From contig CBDDAF010000002.1 of NCBI GenBank assembly GCA_965224815.1, forward strand, positions 1 through 64,000: a DNA stretch of 64,000 bases. The letters run 5' to 3'. The notes under the pieces are model-generated. The model did no database searches, was not told the DNA's origin, and saw nothing but the letters and a program-made list of their open reading frames with translations. The position numbers and the translations under genes are program-made. Positions within the stretch are counted from its first letter, which is position 1; each line of letters begins with the position of its first letter. This stretch comes from CAYPEL01 sp036479985. GTDB taxonomy: Bacteria; Pseudomonadota; Gammaproteobacteria; DSM-19610. Positions 1 to 9,195 of the stretch are shown piece by piece.

Positions 1-74
1 CAAGAATTCCCTTTTACAGCTAACGAGAAGGCAGGTGTGCCTGGGCTTATTAATTGTTATGCGTGCATTTATAT

Positions 75-98
75 TGTACACTATTACGTACATGTACA
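75..98 (+). promoter_or_regulatory. Candidate YefM-YoeB operator (two TGTACA hexamers)
   Basis: Two TGTACA hexamers lie at 75-80 and 93-98, 19 bp upstream of the yefM start at 117. TGTACA is the known core recognised by YefM-YoeB in Escherichia coli, where two copies repress the operon. Here the centre-to-centre spacing is 18 bp, wider than I recall for E. coli. Assignment rests on motif and position only. Confidence 0.55.
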
Positions 99-116
99 TT
101 AATGAGGCTTATTAGC

Positions 117-368
117 ATGAAAGCACTTAGCTACACCGCCCTTAGAAATACTTTAGCCAAAACTATGGAAAAAGTCTGCGATGATCACGAACCTATTATT
201 ATTACACGAAAAAGTGAAGGTGCAGTTGTCATGCTCTCTCTCGAGGACTATGAATCACTCGAGGAAACTACCTACCTGCTACGAAGCCCTAAAAACGTTA
301 AACGACTTTTAGAATCCATTTCCCAACTCGAAGGAGGTAAAGGGCTCGAAAAGGACCTGGTCGAGTGA
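117..368 (+). CDS. yefM: Antitoxin YefM, Phd/YefM family
   Basis: This 83-residue protein begins with the MKALSYTALRNTLAK pattern of YefM, whose N-terminal half binds DNA as a dimer and whose disordered C-terminal half wraps and inhibits the YoeB RNase. The ATG at 117 is chosen over an in-frame start at 54 because it gives the family length and alignment. The stop overlaps the GTG of yoeB by 4 bp (GTGA), typical translational coupling. Autoregulation through the TGTACA sites upstream is likely. Confidence in family is high; whether it still has a working partner is doubtful because yoeB is frameshifted. Confidence 0.9.
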   Translation: MKALSYTALRNTLAKTMEKVCDDHEPIIITRKSEGAVVMLSLEDYESLEETTYLLRSPKNVKRLLESISQLEGGKGLEKDLVE

Positions 369-620
369 AGCTCATATTTTCGGAGCACGCCTGGAACGAT
401 TACCTTTACTGGCAAAAAAACCGACAAAAGAATTCTAAAACGCATCAACTTATTGATAAAAAATGTGCAACGCTCACCATGCGAAGGCATCGGAAAACCA
501 GAACCATTAAAACATGCCCTATCTAGCTACTGGTCTCGGCGCATTAATGATGAGCATCGATTTGTTTACAAGGTAAGTGATGACTCTATGTTTATTGCTC
601 AACTCCGATACCATTACTAA
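365..620 (+). pseudogene. yoeB: Toxin YoeB, broken by a one-base insertion
   Basis: YoeB is a ribosome-dependent mRNA interferase. The frame from GTG 365 reads VKLIFSEHAWNDYLYWQK, a clear YoeB start. It then meets seven A residues at 414-420 and runs out of frame. Dropping one A restores the rest: KRILKRIN, EGIGKPEPLKH, SSYWSRRINDEHRFVYKV and a C-terminal RYHY, ending at 620, with the conserved E, R, H and terminal tyrosine. The gene is therefore complete apart from one base in a homopolymer. It is a recent loss of function, a base-calling error, or rescued by polymerase slippage on A7; sequence alone cannot say which. Confidence 0.8.
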
Positions 621-710
621 CCCCCCTTCACGTATAACGAAGCCGTAGAAAACCCGCAAACCATCATTGGAAACTATTAATCCAGGTATTTATACTTTAG
701 CGGATTTCGA

Positions 711-738
711 AAAAAACTAGATGAAAAAATAGTTTTTT
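711..738. terminator. AT-rich hairpin between convergent yoeB and purL
   Basis: Arms 711-719 and 730-738 are perfect complements (A6CTA / TAGT6) around a 10-base loop, in the 190-bp gap between convergent yoeB and purL. The poly-A and poly-T flanks could end transcription in either direction, but the stem has almost no GC. The remainder of 621-810 shows no gene. Confidence 0.3.
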
Positions 739-810
739 AACGCGAATTATGGAACAGGAAAAAATTGATGTCATTGGAGAGCCCAATGCCATTAGATAAG
801 CTGGAAAACT

Positions 811-3800
811 TTAACCCACCCAGACCCGCGCATTACGAAACATCCGCAACCAGGGTCCATCTTCATTCCAGTCGGCCGGCGACCAGGAGTTTTGCAGCGT
901 CCGATAAACACGTTCCGGGTGCGGCATCATAATGGTAAAACGACCATCCGTAGTTGTCAGCCCGGTAATGCCGACAGGTGAACCATTCGGATTTTCCGGA
1001 TAGCTTTCGGTGGCATTACCAGCGTTATCAACATACTGCATAGTGACAAGCCCTTCTTTCAAAACCGCCTGCGCCTGGCTGTCATTTGCAAAACTTGCAC
1101 AGCCTTCGCCGTGATGCCACAGCAATGGGCAATTGCGAACCTTCCATACCCGCCAGTAACAGCGATGCACTCGGTAATATTTTTACCTGCGAGACGCGAG
1201 CCTCAAACTGTTCGGACTGATTGCGCCAGGAAAATCGGCCAATGCGCTGCACCCGGAATCATGTCACGCAAACCGGAAAGCATCTGGCAACCATTGCAAA
1301 CTCCCAAACCCCAGCTATCCTGGCGATGAAAAAAAGCATCGAACTGGTCGCGTGCGCGGGCATTGTAAGCGAATCGATTTAGCCCAGCCCTGACCGGCCA
1401 CCGAGCACATCACCATAGGAAAAGCCGCCACAGGCTACAAGCCCACTGAAATCGCTGAGCGGATACCCTGCCTTCGATGATGTCGCTCATGTGGACATCC
1501 TGACAGTCGAAAACCGGCCTGGTGAAACGCTGCGGCCATTTCAATCTGACCATTAACACCCTGCTCTCTCAAGATAGCAACTTGCGGTCTGACACCGGTG
1601 GCTATCATCGGCGCAGCCGGGGTCTTCATCTTGCATCAAAACTGACAACCGGTTGAATGCCTGAATCGGCATCATCCGCAATTTGCGCAAATTCCTGCTG
1701 TGCACATTGTGGATTATCACGTAACGCCTGCATCCGATAACTGGTTTCAGCCCAGGCCTGCTGGAGCACAGCACGCGTTTCCTTAAACACGGGTTTGCGC
1801 GCAGCGGTAAACACAATCTGCTGATCCGCCGTTGGCGAGCCCAGCACATGGCTGTGATTACCAAAACCAGCTTCACGCAAAGTTTCCAGCACAGTATCCG
1901 TATCAAAGTGTTTCACCTGCAAAACTGCACCCAACTCTTCGCTAAACAGGGCTGCCAGGTGGTCATCACCCAGCTCATCAAGCTGGATCGTCAGACCGCA
2001 ACGGGCAGCAAAGGCCATTTCGCACAAAGTCGTGAACAGACCACCATCAGAACGATCCATGGTAGGCGAGTAAATAATCTGCCTGATTCAGATCCTGAAT
2101 CGCGGCGAAGAAGTTTTTCAATGTCTCGGGCGCATCCAGATCCGGGCCATGATGCCCTACCTGTTTATACACCTGCGCCAACGCAGAACCACCCAGACGA
2201 TTGTACCCCTTACCCAGATCAACCAGAAATCAAATCGGTATCACCTGCATCCAGTTGCAGCTCTGGCGTCAGGGTTCGGCGTACATCCATCACGGGTGCA
2301 AAAGCCGTCACCACCAGAGACAATGGCCCGGTCACAGCCTTTTCTTCGCCATTCTCCTGCCAGACAGATTTCAGCGACATAGAATCCTTGCCAACGGGAA
2401 TCGCAATCCCCAACTGCGGACACAGCTCTTCGCCGACAGCCCTGACCGTATCAAACAGTGCAGCATCTTCACCGGGATGCCCCGCTGCCGCCATCCAGTT
2501 GGCCGACAGGCGCACCTCCGACAGGGAAGCAATACGCGCAGCGGCAATATTGGTAATGGCCTCAGCCACCGCCATGCGGCCGGAAGCGGCCGGTTTGAGC
2601 AAAGCCAGCGGCGGACGTTCACCTATCGCCATGGCTTTCACCGACATAACCCTGATAGTCCGCACAGGTCACCGCAACATCGGCCACCGGCACCTGCCAG
2701 CGACCCACCATTTGGTCACGCGCTTACCTGACCGGTAATCGAACGATCACCAATGGTGATCAGAAAACTTTTGCTGGCGGACAGTCGGCAGGCGCAACAC
2801 ACGGTAAGCCGCTTCCTGTAGATCAACAGATAAGTCCAGCGCCTGTTTCTGAAAAGTCAGATGATGCACATCGCGCAAACATCTTCGGCGGTTTGCCGAG
2901 CAGCAGTGACAGCGGCATATCAATTGGCGTGTTATCAAAATAGCCATCACCAAGAATCAGTTGCCGTTCTTCTGTGGCCTCACCGAGCACCGCAAATGGG
3001 CAAACGCTCGCGCTCACACATCGCCTTGAAGGTTTCAATCTGATCCGGTGCGATGGCCATCACATAACGCTCCTGGGATTCATTACACCAGATTTGCATG
3101 GGTGACATACCCTGCTCGTCATTCGGTACTGTACGCAGCTCAAAACGGCCACCGCGACCACTATCATTCACCAGCTCGGGTAAACCGTTCGACAATCCAC
3201 CGGCACCGATATCATGGATAGAAACAATCGGATTTTCTGCTCCCATCTGCCAGCAACGATCGATCACCTTCCTGACAACGTCGCTCCATTTCAGGGTTGC
3301 CGCGCTGTACCGAAGCGAAATCAAGATCTTCAGCACTTTCCCCACTGGAAACCGATGATGCCGCTCCACCCACCCAGACCAATCAACATCGCCGGCCCAC
3401 CCAGAACAACAATCGGTGCACCTGCAGGTATGTCGTGCTTGTCGATATGGTCTTCACGAATGTTGCCGTAACCACCCGCGATCATGATGGGCTTGTGGGT
3501 AACCGCGCAATTCACTGCCATCAGCACAGGGCACGCGTTCTTCAAACGTGCGGAAATAACCGCACAGATTGGGGCGACCGAACTCATTATTGAAGGCTGC
3601 CGCACCCAGTGGCGCTTCTATCATAATATCCAGTGCTGAAACGATACGCTCAGGCTTGCCATGATCCGTTTCCCAGGGTTGTTCAAATCCGGGGATGCGT
3701 AAATTCGACACAGAAAAGCCGGCCAGGCCAGCCTTGGGTTTAGCACCGCGACCGGTCGCGCCTTCATCACGAATTTCACCACCCGAGCCGGTTGCCGCGC

Positions 3801-4713
3801 CTGGGAAAGGCGAAATTGCCGTCGGGTGATTATGCGTTTCAACCTTGATCTGAATATCCGCCTGCTCGGCATGCGGACGGTACTGCTTATTCTCAGCATC
3901 GGGATAAAAACGCTCAATCGCATGACCGCGAATGACAGCGGAATTATCACTGTAAGCGGACAGCACACCGTCAGGGCTGGCCCGATGGGTTGCCCGAATC
4001 ATGTTGAACAGACTGGTTTGCTGCGTAACACCGTCGATAACCCAGTCGGCGTTAAAAATCTTGTGGCGACAATGCTCCGAATTTGCCTGGGCAAACATCA
4101 TCAACTCAATATCGGTCGGATTACGTTTCAGTGCGGTAAAATTATCGATCAGATAATCAATTTCATCATCTGATAATGCTAGCCCCATATCCCGGTTAGC
4201 CAGCTCAAGCGCCACACGCCCACCCTGTAGAATATCCACGATAACAAAGGGCGCTGGTTCAGCCTCTTCGAATAACAACTGGGCATCATCAATGTTAGAC
4301 AAAACAGATTCCGTCATCCTGTCATGCAGGATTGGCAGAATTTTTTTGCTCAAGCCGCTCGGGGATGACGGGTTCAGTATCAAATCATACTGAATCCCTC
4401 GCTCCAGACCCTGCACAGACTGCAGGCCACAATGATGGGCAATATCCTTCGCCTTACTTGACCAGGGTGAAATCGTACCAATACGCGGCACCACCCAGAC
4501 ACTCAGATCGCCAGACCCGGCACTCTTTCCAGTAGAGCCCAGCAAATCTTCAAGCATTGCCTGCTGCTCGCCAGACAGTGATTCATCCAGAGCGACGAAA
4601 TGAATATACCGAGCGTTGAAAGAAGCAATCTCAGGCGCAACCGCCTGAAGTTCGGACAGTAGTTTATCTGACCGAAAGCGCGAAAATGGCGAATCGCCGT
4701 ATATTTGCAGCAT
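811..4713 (-). pseudogene. purL: Phosphoribosylformylglycinamidine synthase (PurL), reading frame broken by about 18 one-base insertions
   Basis: PurL converts FGAR, ATP and glutamine to FGAM in purine synthesis. The span of 3903 bases equals a full-length gammaproteobacterial PurL of about 1300 residues. The first 1.2 kb (4713 to about 3497) is one open frame with the N-terminal and first synthase domains. From there to 811 the frame changes about every 150 bases, and in each case removing one base restores PurL sequence. The synthase, SDGG, glutaminase GVCNGCQM and MPHPERV segments are all conserved. No large deletion was seen. Residue-level conservation with indels only argues for base-calling error or extremely recent decay rather than an old pseudogene. 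If real, another purL would be needed for purine prototrophy. Confidence 0.85.
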
Positions 4714-4746
4714 ACGCTGATCTCGTGAAATTCAGGGGAAAACCGA

Positions 4747-4789
4747 TGTAAATGATACTGGATGCGGGGTTAAGGGTACAGCAGTCAAA
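4747..4789. repeat. Imperfect direct repeat, left copy (fic island boundary)
   Basis: A 22-base stretch (4747-4768, core ATGATACTGGATGCGGG) recurs exactly at 6383-6404. Similarity continues through GGTACAGC and TCAAA, giving 43 versus 42 bases. The copy lies just upstream of the purL start. Together the copies bracket the AT-rich fic segment, as integration or recombination boundaries would. A weaker third copy lies near 7671-7696. Confidence 0.6.
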
Positions 4790-5004
4790 TTTGTTTTAGA
4801 GTGAAGCAATATGCCGTATAATTATTCCAGGTTAAGTGGATAGAGTGGATCTCTCGGAATTGGCGTGGGCAGAAAACTGTCTGATAACTGGGTTCTTGAG
4901 CTGGATCTGGTTTCATACAGTTCGGATAGTACTGGAGGGAGTTTATTGGTTAAGCGTTTGTTTTAGAGGGCCAACTGGTACTGTCATGGATAACTATCTA
5001 ATGA
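4790..5004. other. Intergenic segment with no supported gene
   Basis: A 79-codon open frame at 4836-5075 is present. It has no recognisable domain, its 3' end runs through the candidate fic operators and promoter, and its composition gives no coding signal that I trust. I see no RNA structure either. This is probably non-coding DNA upstream of fic. Confidence 0.3.
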
Positions 5005-5108
5005 GTTTTCGATATAAGTCAACCACTATGTCGAAAACTTACACAGTACTTGACATAACGAACAAATGGAGCTAGATTTCTACATAAGAAACCCTTTATA
5101 TCGAAAAC
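5005..5108 (+). promoter_or_regulatory. Candidate fic promoter bracketed by three copies of a TTTTCGA operator
   Basis: GTTTTCGATATAA lies at 5005-5017. An inverted copy, ATGTCGAAAAC (one mismatch over 11), lies at 5028-5038. A perfect inverted 13-base copy, TTATATCGAAAAC, lies at 5096-5108. Between copies two and three is a sigma-70-like promoter: TTGACA at 5050-5055, 17-base spacer, TAGATT at 5073-5078. The fic ATG is at 5131. Paired sites upstream of the -35 plus one site over the early transcript is a plausible repressor layout. The Fic protein has a C-terminal winged-helix-like region, so autoregulation is a reasonable inference. Confidence 0.5.
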
Positions 5109-5130
5109 ACAGGTAGATTCTGATACATAT

Positions 5131-6267
5131 ATGGATATTAGCGAATTTAAGTCTGGTAAAAATCAGCAGCAATATGAATATGAAAGCTTTTTACCAGAAA
5201 AGGTGAATCATGCCTGGGGGATAGCAGATGGTGAAATACAGCGTTTACTGAGTGATGCTGATCGTGCACTGGGCGAATTAAACGCTTTCTCGCAACTTGT
5301 GCCGAATGTCGATTTTTTCTTACGCATGCACATAACTAAGGAGGCGACACAGTCTAGTCGAATCGAAGGCACACGCACCAATATGGAAGAAGCATTGCTT
5401 GATGAAAGGGATATCGACCCAGATGGAAAAGATGACTGGGAAGAGGTTCAAAATTATGTCATGGCAATCAATGAAGCGATAGAACAGTTAAAGACTCTGC
5501 CGTTATCAAATAGATTGCTGCGTGACACACACAAAGTATTAATGCAAGGCGTGCGTGGTGAAACTAAACAGCCAGGAAAATTTCGTCATAGTCAGAACTG
5601 GATAGGCGTAAGCCTAAAAAATGCCGTTTATATTCCACCACATCAAGACGAAGTCGATACGCTAATGAGCGACCTGGAGAAATTCATACATAATGAAGCC
5701 TTACAGGTGCCTCACCTCATCAAAATTGCTATAGCACATTACCAGTTTGAAACCATCCATCCGTTTTTAGACGGTAATGGTCGGCTGGGGCGCTTGATGA
5801 TTGCGCTTTATCTTGCCAGTTTTGGCTTGCTACATAAACCAGCACTCTATTTATCAGATTATTTTGAACGCAATAAAACAGAATATGTAGATAGATTAAT
5901 GGGCGTACGTGAAGCTGATAGAATGAAAGAATGGTTGGTATTTTTTTTGTACGGTGTCCATGAGACAGCGATAAATTCAATAAGAGTATTTAAGGAAGTG
6001 ATTGCGCTGAAAGAAAAAATAGAGTGTGAAGTATTTCCACACTTCAGTACACGTAGACAGAAGAATGCACAAACGCTAATGCAGCACTTGTATAGCAAAC
6101 CGTTGGTCAATATCAATGGGGTCGCTGAAATTCTCGGGTTACAACATAACACGGCTTCGGCATTGGTGAATGATTTTGAAAAATATGGCGTGTTAAAAAA
6201 GATAACCAAAAAGAAACGCAACAAAATATATTGGTTTCATGATTATATTGAGATATTTAATCGATGA
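5131..6267 (+). CDS. Fic family protein with N-terminal inhibitory motif and C-terminal winged helix
   Basis: Fic enzymes usually transfer AMP from ATP to a target hydroxyl. This 378-residue protein has the full active-site loop HPFLDGNGRLGR at residues 210-221. It also has an inhibitory-helix motif of the [ST]xxxE[GN] type (SSRIEG, 75-80) in the N-terminal region, as in class II Fic proteins that self-inhibit. Residues about 310-370 resemble a winged helix-turn-helix. The catalytic His, Asp/Glu, Asn and Arg are all present, so activity is expected. The gene is AT-rich compared with its neighbours, stands alone, and lies between imperfect direct repeats, which suggests transfer. The target is unknown. 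No Fic-partner antitoxin is encoded next to it. Confidence 0.9.
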   Translation: MDISEFKSGKNQQQYEYESFLPEKVNHAWGIADGEIQRLLSDADRALGELNAFSQLVPNVDFFLRMHITKEATQSSRIEGTRTNMEEALLDERDIDPDGKDDWEEVQNYVMAINEAIEQLKTLPLSNRLLRDTHKVLMQGVRGETKQPGKFRHSQNWIGVSLKNAVYIPPHQDEVDTLMSDLEKFIHNEALQVPHLIKIAIAHYQFETIHPFLDGNGRLGRLMIALYLASFGLLHKPALYLSDYFERNKTEYVDRLMGVREADRMKEWLVFFLYGVHETAINSIRVFKEVIALKEKIECEVFPHFSTRRQKNAQTLMQHLYSKPLVNINGVAEILGLQHNTASALVNDFEKYGVLKKITKKKRNKIYWFHDYIEIFNR

Positions 6268-6382
6268 CTATACGCAATTCCAACAACGCAATACGAAATA
6301 ATATGTTTTAACATTACACTGCTGTCCCGTTAAGGAGTAAAAAGCAAGGCCTGAAAACCCACTTGTTTTGATATAATGAAAT
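6268..6382. other. Short gap after fic
   Basis: AT-rich DNA between fic and the right direct repeat. No gene, RNA structure or terminator is convincing here. Confidence 0.3.
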
Positions 6383-6424
6383 TGTAAATGATACTGGATG
6401 CGGGATTGGGGTACAGCCATCAAA
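6383..6424. repeat. Imperfect direct repeat, right copy (fic island boundary)
   Basis: Matches 4747-4789: the first 22 bases are identical, and the rest differs by one gap and a few substitutions. Its end overlaps the last codons of the sulfotransferase gene on the opposite strand by about 5 bp. Confidence 0.6.
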
Positions 6425-7178
6425 AAGATATTCCCGTCATGTCAGACAAATGATGCAAATCAGATGAATATGCCTCTAACAGCAATTCTTTAGTTTGTAT
6501 CGACAATGGCTCATACGTTGCGGCATCGCCCTCATTTCTATCCACCGCCAGTTGTGGAGAAAAACCCTGATCGACATCCAGAAAACGAAAGATTTCTTTT
6601 AAATGGTTGGCAGGATCAACAATAAATTCTTCAAATTTAACGATATGAAACTGCTGTTTTGAAAACAGTGAAAAATAACGCTGCAATTGCTGCCCATACA
6701 GACCTGACATAAAATACAAATAATTATAGAAATATTGTGGGCAATCCGCTCTGAAACTAGCCGAATTGTAGCGTGATTCTTCTTCCTCCAATGCCGCCTC
6801 AAACGTATGAACAGGTTCATATCTGTATCGTCGCATCCACTGATAAAGAGAATATGCCCGCTCAGCCGGATTGCGCAGAATCACAACAAACCTGGCTTCA
6901 GGAAACAACCCTTTTAACACCTTTGCAGTGGTTGGGTTTGTTAAGTAAACGTGAGAAGCCTCCCCTCTAATAGCTTCATCAGAAACCGCATCATATAATT
7001 CAAAATATTCAATCGGGTTTTTTATCACCTGAAAGGGTTCGCAAAAAAAGCTGGGCTCTTTTGGATTCGTCAAAAAAACATCCGGGTGCTGCCTTAGCAA
7101 ATGATAGAGCTGTGTAGACCCTGACCTTCCGGCGCCGAGGATGAAAAAGTTTGGCTTATTGATAGATGTAAGCGTCAT
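6420..7178 (-). CDS. Sulfotransferase domain protein
   Basis: This 252-residue soluble protein has the two PAPS-binding signatures of the sulfotransferase family. The 5'-phosphosulfate loop is GAGRSGSTQLYHLL near residues 15-28. The 3'-phosphate segment is VVILRNPAERAYSLYQW near residues 98-114. Such enzymes move a sulfuryl group from PAPS to a carbohydrate, lipid or protein. No acceptor can be inferred, and no other sulfation genes are adjacent. A second, larger sulfotransferase is encoded at 55466-57244. The gene stands alone on the minus strand. Confidence 0.85.
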   Translation of the reverse strand: MTLTSINKPNFFILGAGRSGSTQLYHLLRQHPDVFLTNPKEPSFFCEPFQVIKNPIEYFELYDAVSDEAIRGEASHVYLTNPTTAKVLKGLFPEARFVVILRNPAERAYSLYQWMRRYRYEPVHTFEAALEEEESRYNSASFRADCPQYFYNYLYFMSGLYGQQLQRYFSLFSKQQFHIVKFEEFIVDPANHLKEIFRFLDVDQGFSPQLAVDRNEGDAATYEPLSIQTKELLLEAYSSDLHHLSDMTGISF

Positions 7179-7239
7179 AATGGCTACCTCATTCCTGGAA
7201 TCTGGAAAGAATGCAAAAACAGAATTAAGACGAATTGCA

Positions 7240-7644
7240 TCAACTTTCAGCTATCAATCGTTCTATTTCCTTTTTCTCTAAACCTGAACCGGAGCAAAGG
7301 ATATACCCTTTAATTTGAGAGATTATATATAAATGTCCTGCAGGAGTATTATAGGAATCTTGTTGCACTCTAAGACTTTCAAAATCTTTATTTTCACATA
7401 ACTGCCTTGCTCGCTTACCCCAGGCTCTCTGTGCTCCGGAAAAATTCGTCCAGGGTGAAAAGTTGGTTTTGACAGTCAGTTTATAAAATCTGGGCGCTAT
7501 TTTCTTGTCTCTGAAACCTCCGCCTAGATAGTTTGCTCCTTCATTTTTCAAATTATGATGCGAGGCGCATGAAGAAACCAGTATAGATAACAATAGAAGA
7601 AGCTCGGCAAATTTTAATCCTGTAGTCACATGCACTTCAACCAT
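7240..7644 (-). CDS. Small predicted lipoprotein, unknown function
   Basis: A 134-residue reading frame with a hydrophobic stretch (about residues 10-24) followed by a lipobox LVSSC with the modified cysteine at 26, so it should be a lipid-anchored envelope protein. The mature part has two further cysteines and no domain I recognise. The true start could be further in, since the first residues are polar and the signal core begins near residue 10. It lies downstream of an apparently empty gap and upstream of the sulfotransferase on the same strand. Confidence 0.6.
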   Translation of the reverse strand: MVEVHVTTGLKFAELLLLLSILVSSCASHHNLKNEGANYLGGGFRDKKIAPRFYKLTVKTNFSPWTNFSGAQRAWGKRARQLCENKDFESLRVQQDSYNTPAGHLYIISQIKGYILCSGSGLEKKEIERLIAES

Positions 7645-7670
7645 CCACTAACTCTAAAATCATCTGGATG

Positions 7671-7696
7671 CGGAACGCAGATCAAATGTCTGCCTC
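7671..7696. repeat. Partial third copy of the fic-flanking repeat
   Basis: CTGGATGCGG followed after a few bases by CAG and TCAAAT repeats the central and right part of the elements at 4747 and 6383. The match is short, so it may be chance. The rest of 7645-7880 shows no gene or clear structure. Confidence 0.3.
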
Positions 7697-7880
7697 GCAT
7701 CACAACTGTTGCCATAAGACATTATATGCGCCGGGGTTAGCCTTGTTCATATTACATCATTGTATGGTCATTTTCTTAGCAGACCCTTTATCTGCAATGC
7801 ATAATATTTGCGTAATCTGACAGATTTATACAGAGCAAAGCAACTTAATTATACAACGAATTTTTAAATCGCGACTAGGA

Positions 7881-8498
7881 TCAATCCCGCCTCAGCATAG
7901 GCAACAAATACTCTTCCACCAACGCTACCATCAACGGCTGCGCTTTCCCATTCGGATGAATCCCATCTGCCTGCATCAATTCAGACTTTGTGCCGATTCC
8001 TGTAACTATCGAAGGCAGTAGTGCGATTTTGTATTCCTCTGCCAGATTCCTGTAAACCGCACGGAACTTTTGTGTGTAAACTGGGCCATAATTGGGTGGT
8101 ATGTCGACACCGATAAGCAGCACTTTTGCTTTGTGTTGTTGCGCAGTTTTAATCATATCTGCCAGGTTGTTGTGCATGGCGGTAAGAGATAAGCCGCGCA
8201 GGGCGTCATTTCCACCAACTTCTATGATGACAATGTCGGGTATTTGTTCGGTGATGATGGATTTGAGCCGGGTGCGCGCATTGGCAGTGGTATCACCACT
8301 GATACTGGCATTGGTGAGGCTGTGTGGCGGTTTCGCAGTGGCGAGACGTTGTTGCAGCAGTTGCACCCAGCCTTTTTCAACCGGCATGCCGTAGGCGGCG
8401 CTCAGGCTATCGCCGACGATCAGTATGTTGTCGGCGCGTACTGCCCTTAGTGACAGTAACAACGGGATTAATAACAGTAACAGGATCTTTATTTTCAT
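7881..8498 (-). CDS. tesA: Acyl-CoA thioesterase I / lysophospholipase, SGNH hydrolase
   Basis: A periplasmic SGNH-family esterase of about 205 residues. After a hydrophobic signal peptide come block I GDSLSAAYG (Ser nucleophile), the Gly/Asn blocks with GGNDALRG, and the C-terminal DGIHPN with catalytic Asp and His. TesA hydrolyses acyl thioesters and lysophospholipids. The ATG at 8498 is preferred to 8507 because it starts MKIKILLLLL directly. Its start codon overlaps, head to head, that of the divergent ABC ATPase gene, the same arrangement as tesA and ybbA in enterobacteria. Confidence 0.92.
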   Translation of the reverse strand: MKIKILLLLLIPLLLSLRAVRADNILIVGDSLSAAYGMPVEKGWVQLLQQRLATAKPPHSLTNASISGDTTANARTRLKSIITEQIPDIVIIEVGGNDALRGLSLTAMHNNLADMIKTAQQHKAKVLLIGVDIPPNYGPVYTQKFRAVYRNLAEEYKIALLPSIVTGIGTKSELMQADGIHPNGKAQPLMVALVEEYLLPMLRRD

Positions 8499-9195
8499 GT
8501 CAGCCAATCAAAAAATTATTCGGGTCGCTGCCAGCGGTCTGTGCAAACGTGTCGAGACGGCCAACGGCTTACTGGATATTCTGCTGGATATTGAGTTAAA
8601 AATCCATGCGGCAGAATCGGTGGCCATTGTTGGGGTGTCGGGTTCGGGTAAATCGACTTTACTTGGCTTGCTGGCAGGGTTGGACCTGCCGAGCAGCGGT
8701 GAAGTTCATCTGGATGGCAATAACCTGTCGATGCTGGACGAAGATGGCCGTGCCGAAATTCGCAGTCGTCTGGTTGGTTTTGTGTTTCAGTCGTTTCAGT
8801 TATTACCGGGGCTAACGGCGCTGGAAAATGTGATGCTGCCGCTGGAACTGGCTGGCAGGAACGATGCGCGTGAGCGTGCCACTCAGTTGTTGGCACGGGT
8901 TGGCCTGGATGCGCGTTTAACACATTACCCAAAACAATTGTCGGGCGGTGAGCAGCAACGTGTCGCGCTGGCGCGTGCTTTTGCGATCCAGCCAGCCATT
9001 CTGTTTGCCGATGAGCCGACGGGGAATCTGGACAGCACCACAGGCAAGTTGATTATTGATCTGTTATTTGAACTGAATGCCGAACAAGGTACAACACTGG
9101 TGCTGGTAACGCACGATGAAAGCCTGGCTAATCGTTGTGATCGCAAGATACGGCTTGATGCCGGCCGTGTGGTCAATGGAATAGACCATTCATGA
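8497..9195 (+). CDS. ybbA: ABC transporter ATP-binding protein, YbbA-like
   Basis: A 232-residue ATPase of the LolD/MacB group. Walker A is GVSGSGKST, the signature is LSGGEQQR, and Walker B is ILFADEPTG followed by the H-loop in LVTHD. ATG 8497 is chosen because it begins MSANQKIIRV; an in-frame start at 8425 would run deep into tesA. It overlaps the permease gene by 4 bp (ATGA). With the permease it should form a mechanotransmission-type ABC complex in the inner membrane. Its substrate is not established, though the constant linkage to tesA suggests a lipid or toxic hydrophobic compound. Confidence 0.9.
   Translation: MSANQKIIRVAASGLCKRVETANGLLDILLDIELKIHAAESVAIVGVSGSGKSTLLGLLAGLDLPSSGEVHLDGNNLSMLDEDGRAEIRSRLVGFVFQSFQLLPGLTALENVMLPLELAGRNDARERATQLLARVGLDARLTHYPKQLSGGEQQRVALARAFAIQPAILFADEPTGNLDSTTGKLIIDLLFELNAEQGTTLVLVTHDESLANRCDRKIRLDAGRVVNGIDHS

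Noticed and set aside
414..421. Possible programmed -1 frameshift site (A AAA AAC) in yoeB
   Set aside because: The heptamer is in the right phase, but a -1 shift leads to a stop six codons later. The true YoeB continuation needs the opposite shift (+1).
1848..2738. 296-codon open frame on the plus strand
   Set aside because: It is antisense to purL and shows no domain; it exists only because purL is rich in codons that give open antisense frames.
4836..5075. 79-codon open frame upstream of fic
   Set aside because: Its 3' end runs through the candidate operators and promoter and it has no recognisable protein features.
8516..8932. 138-codon minus-strand frame inside ybbA
   Set aside because: Overlaps a clear ABC ATPase gene completely and shows proline/histidine-rich nonsense composition.
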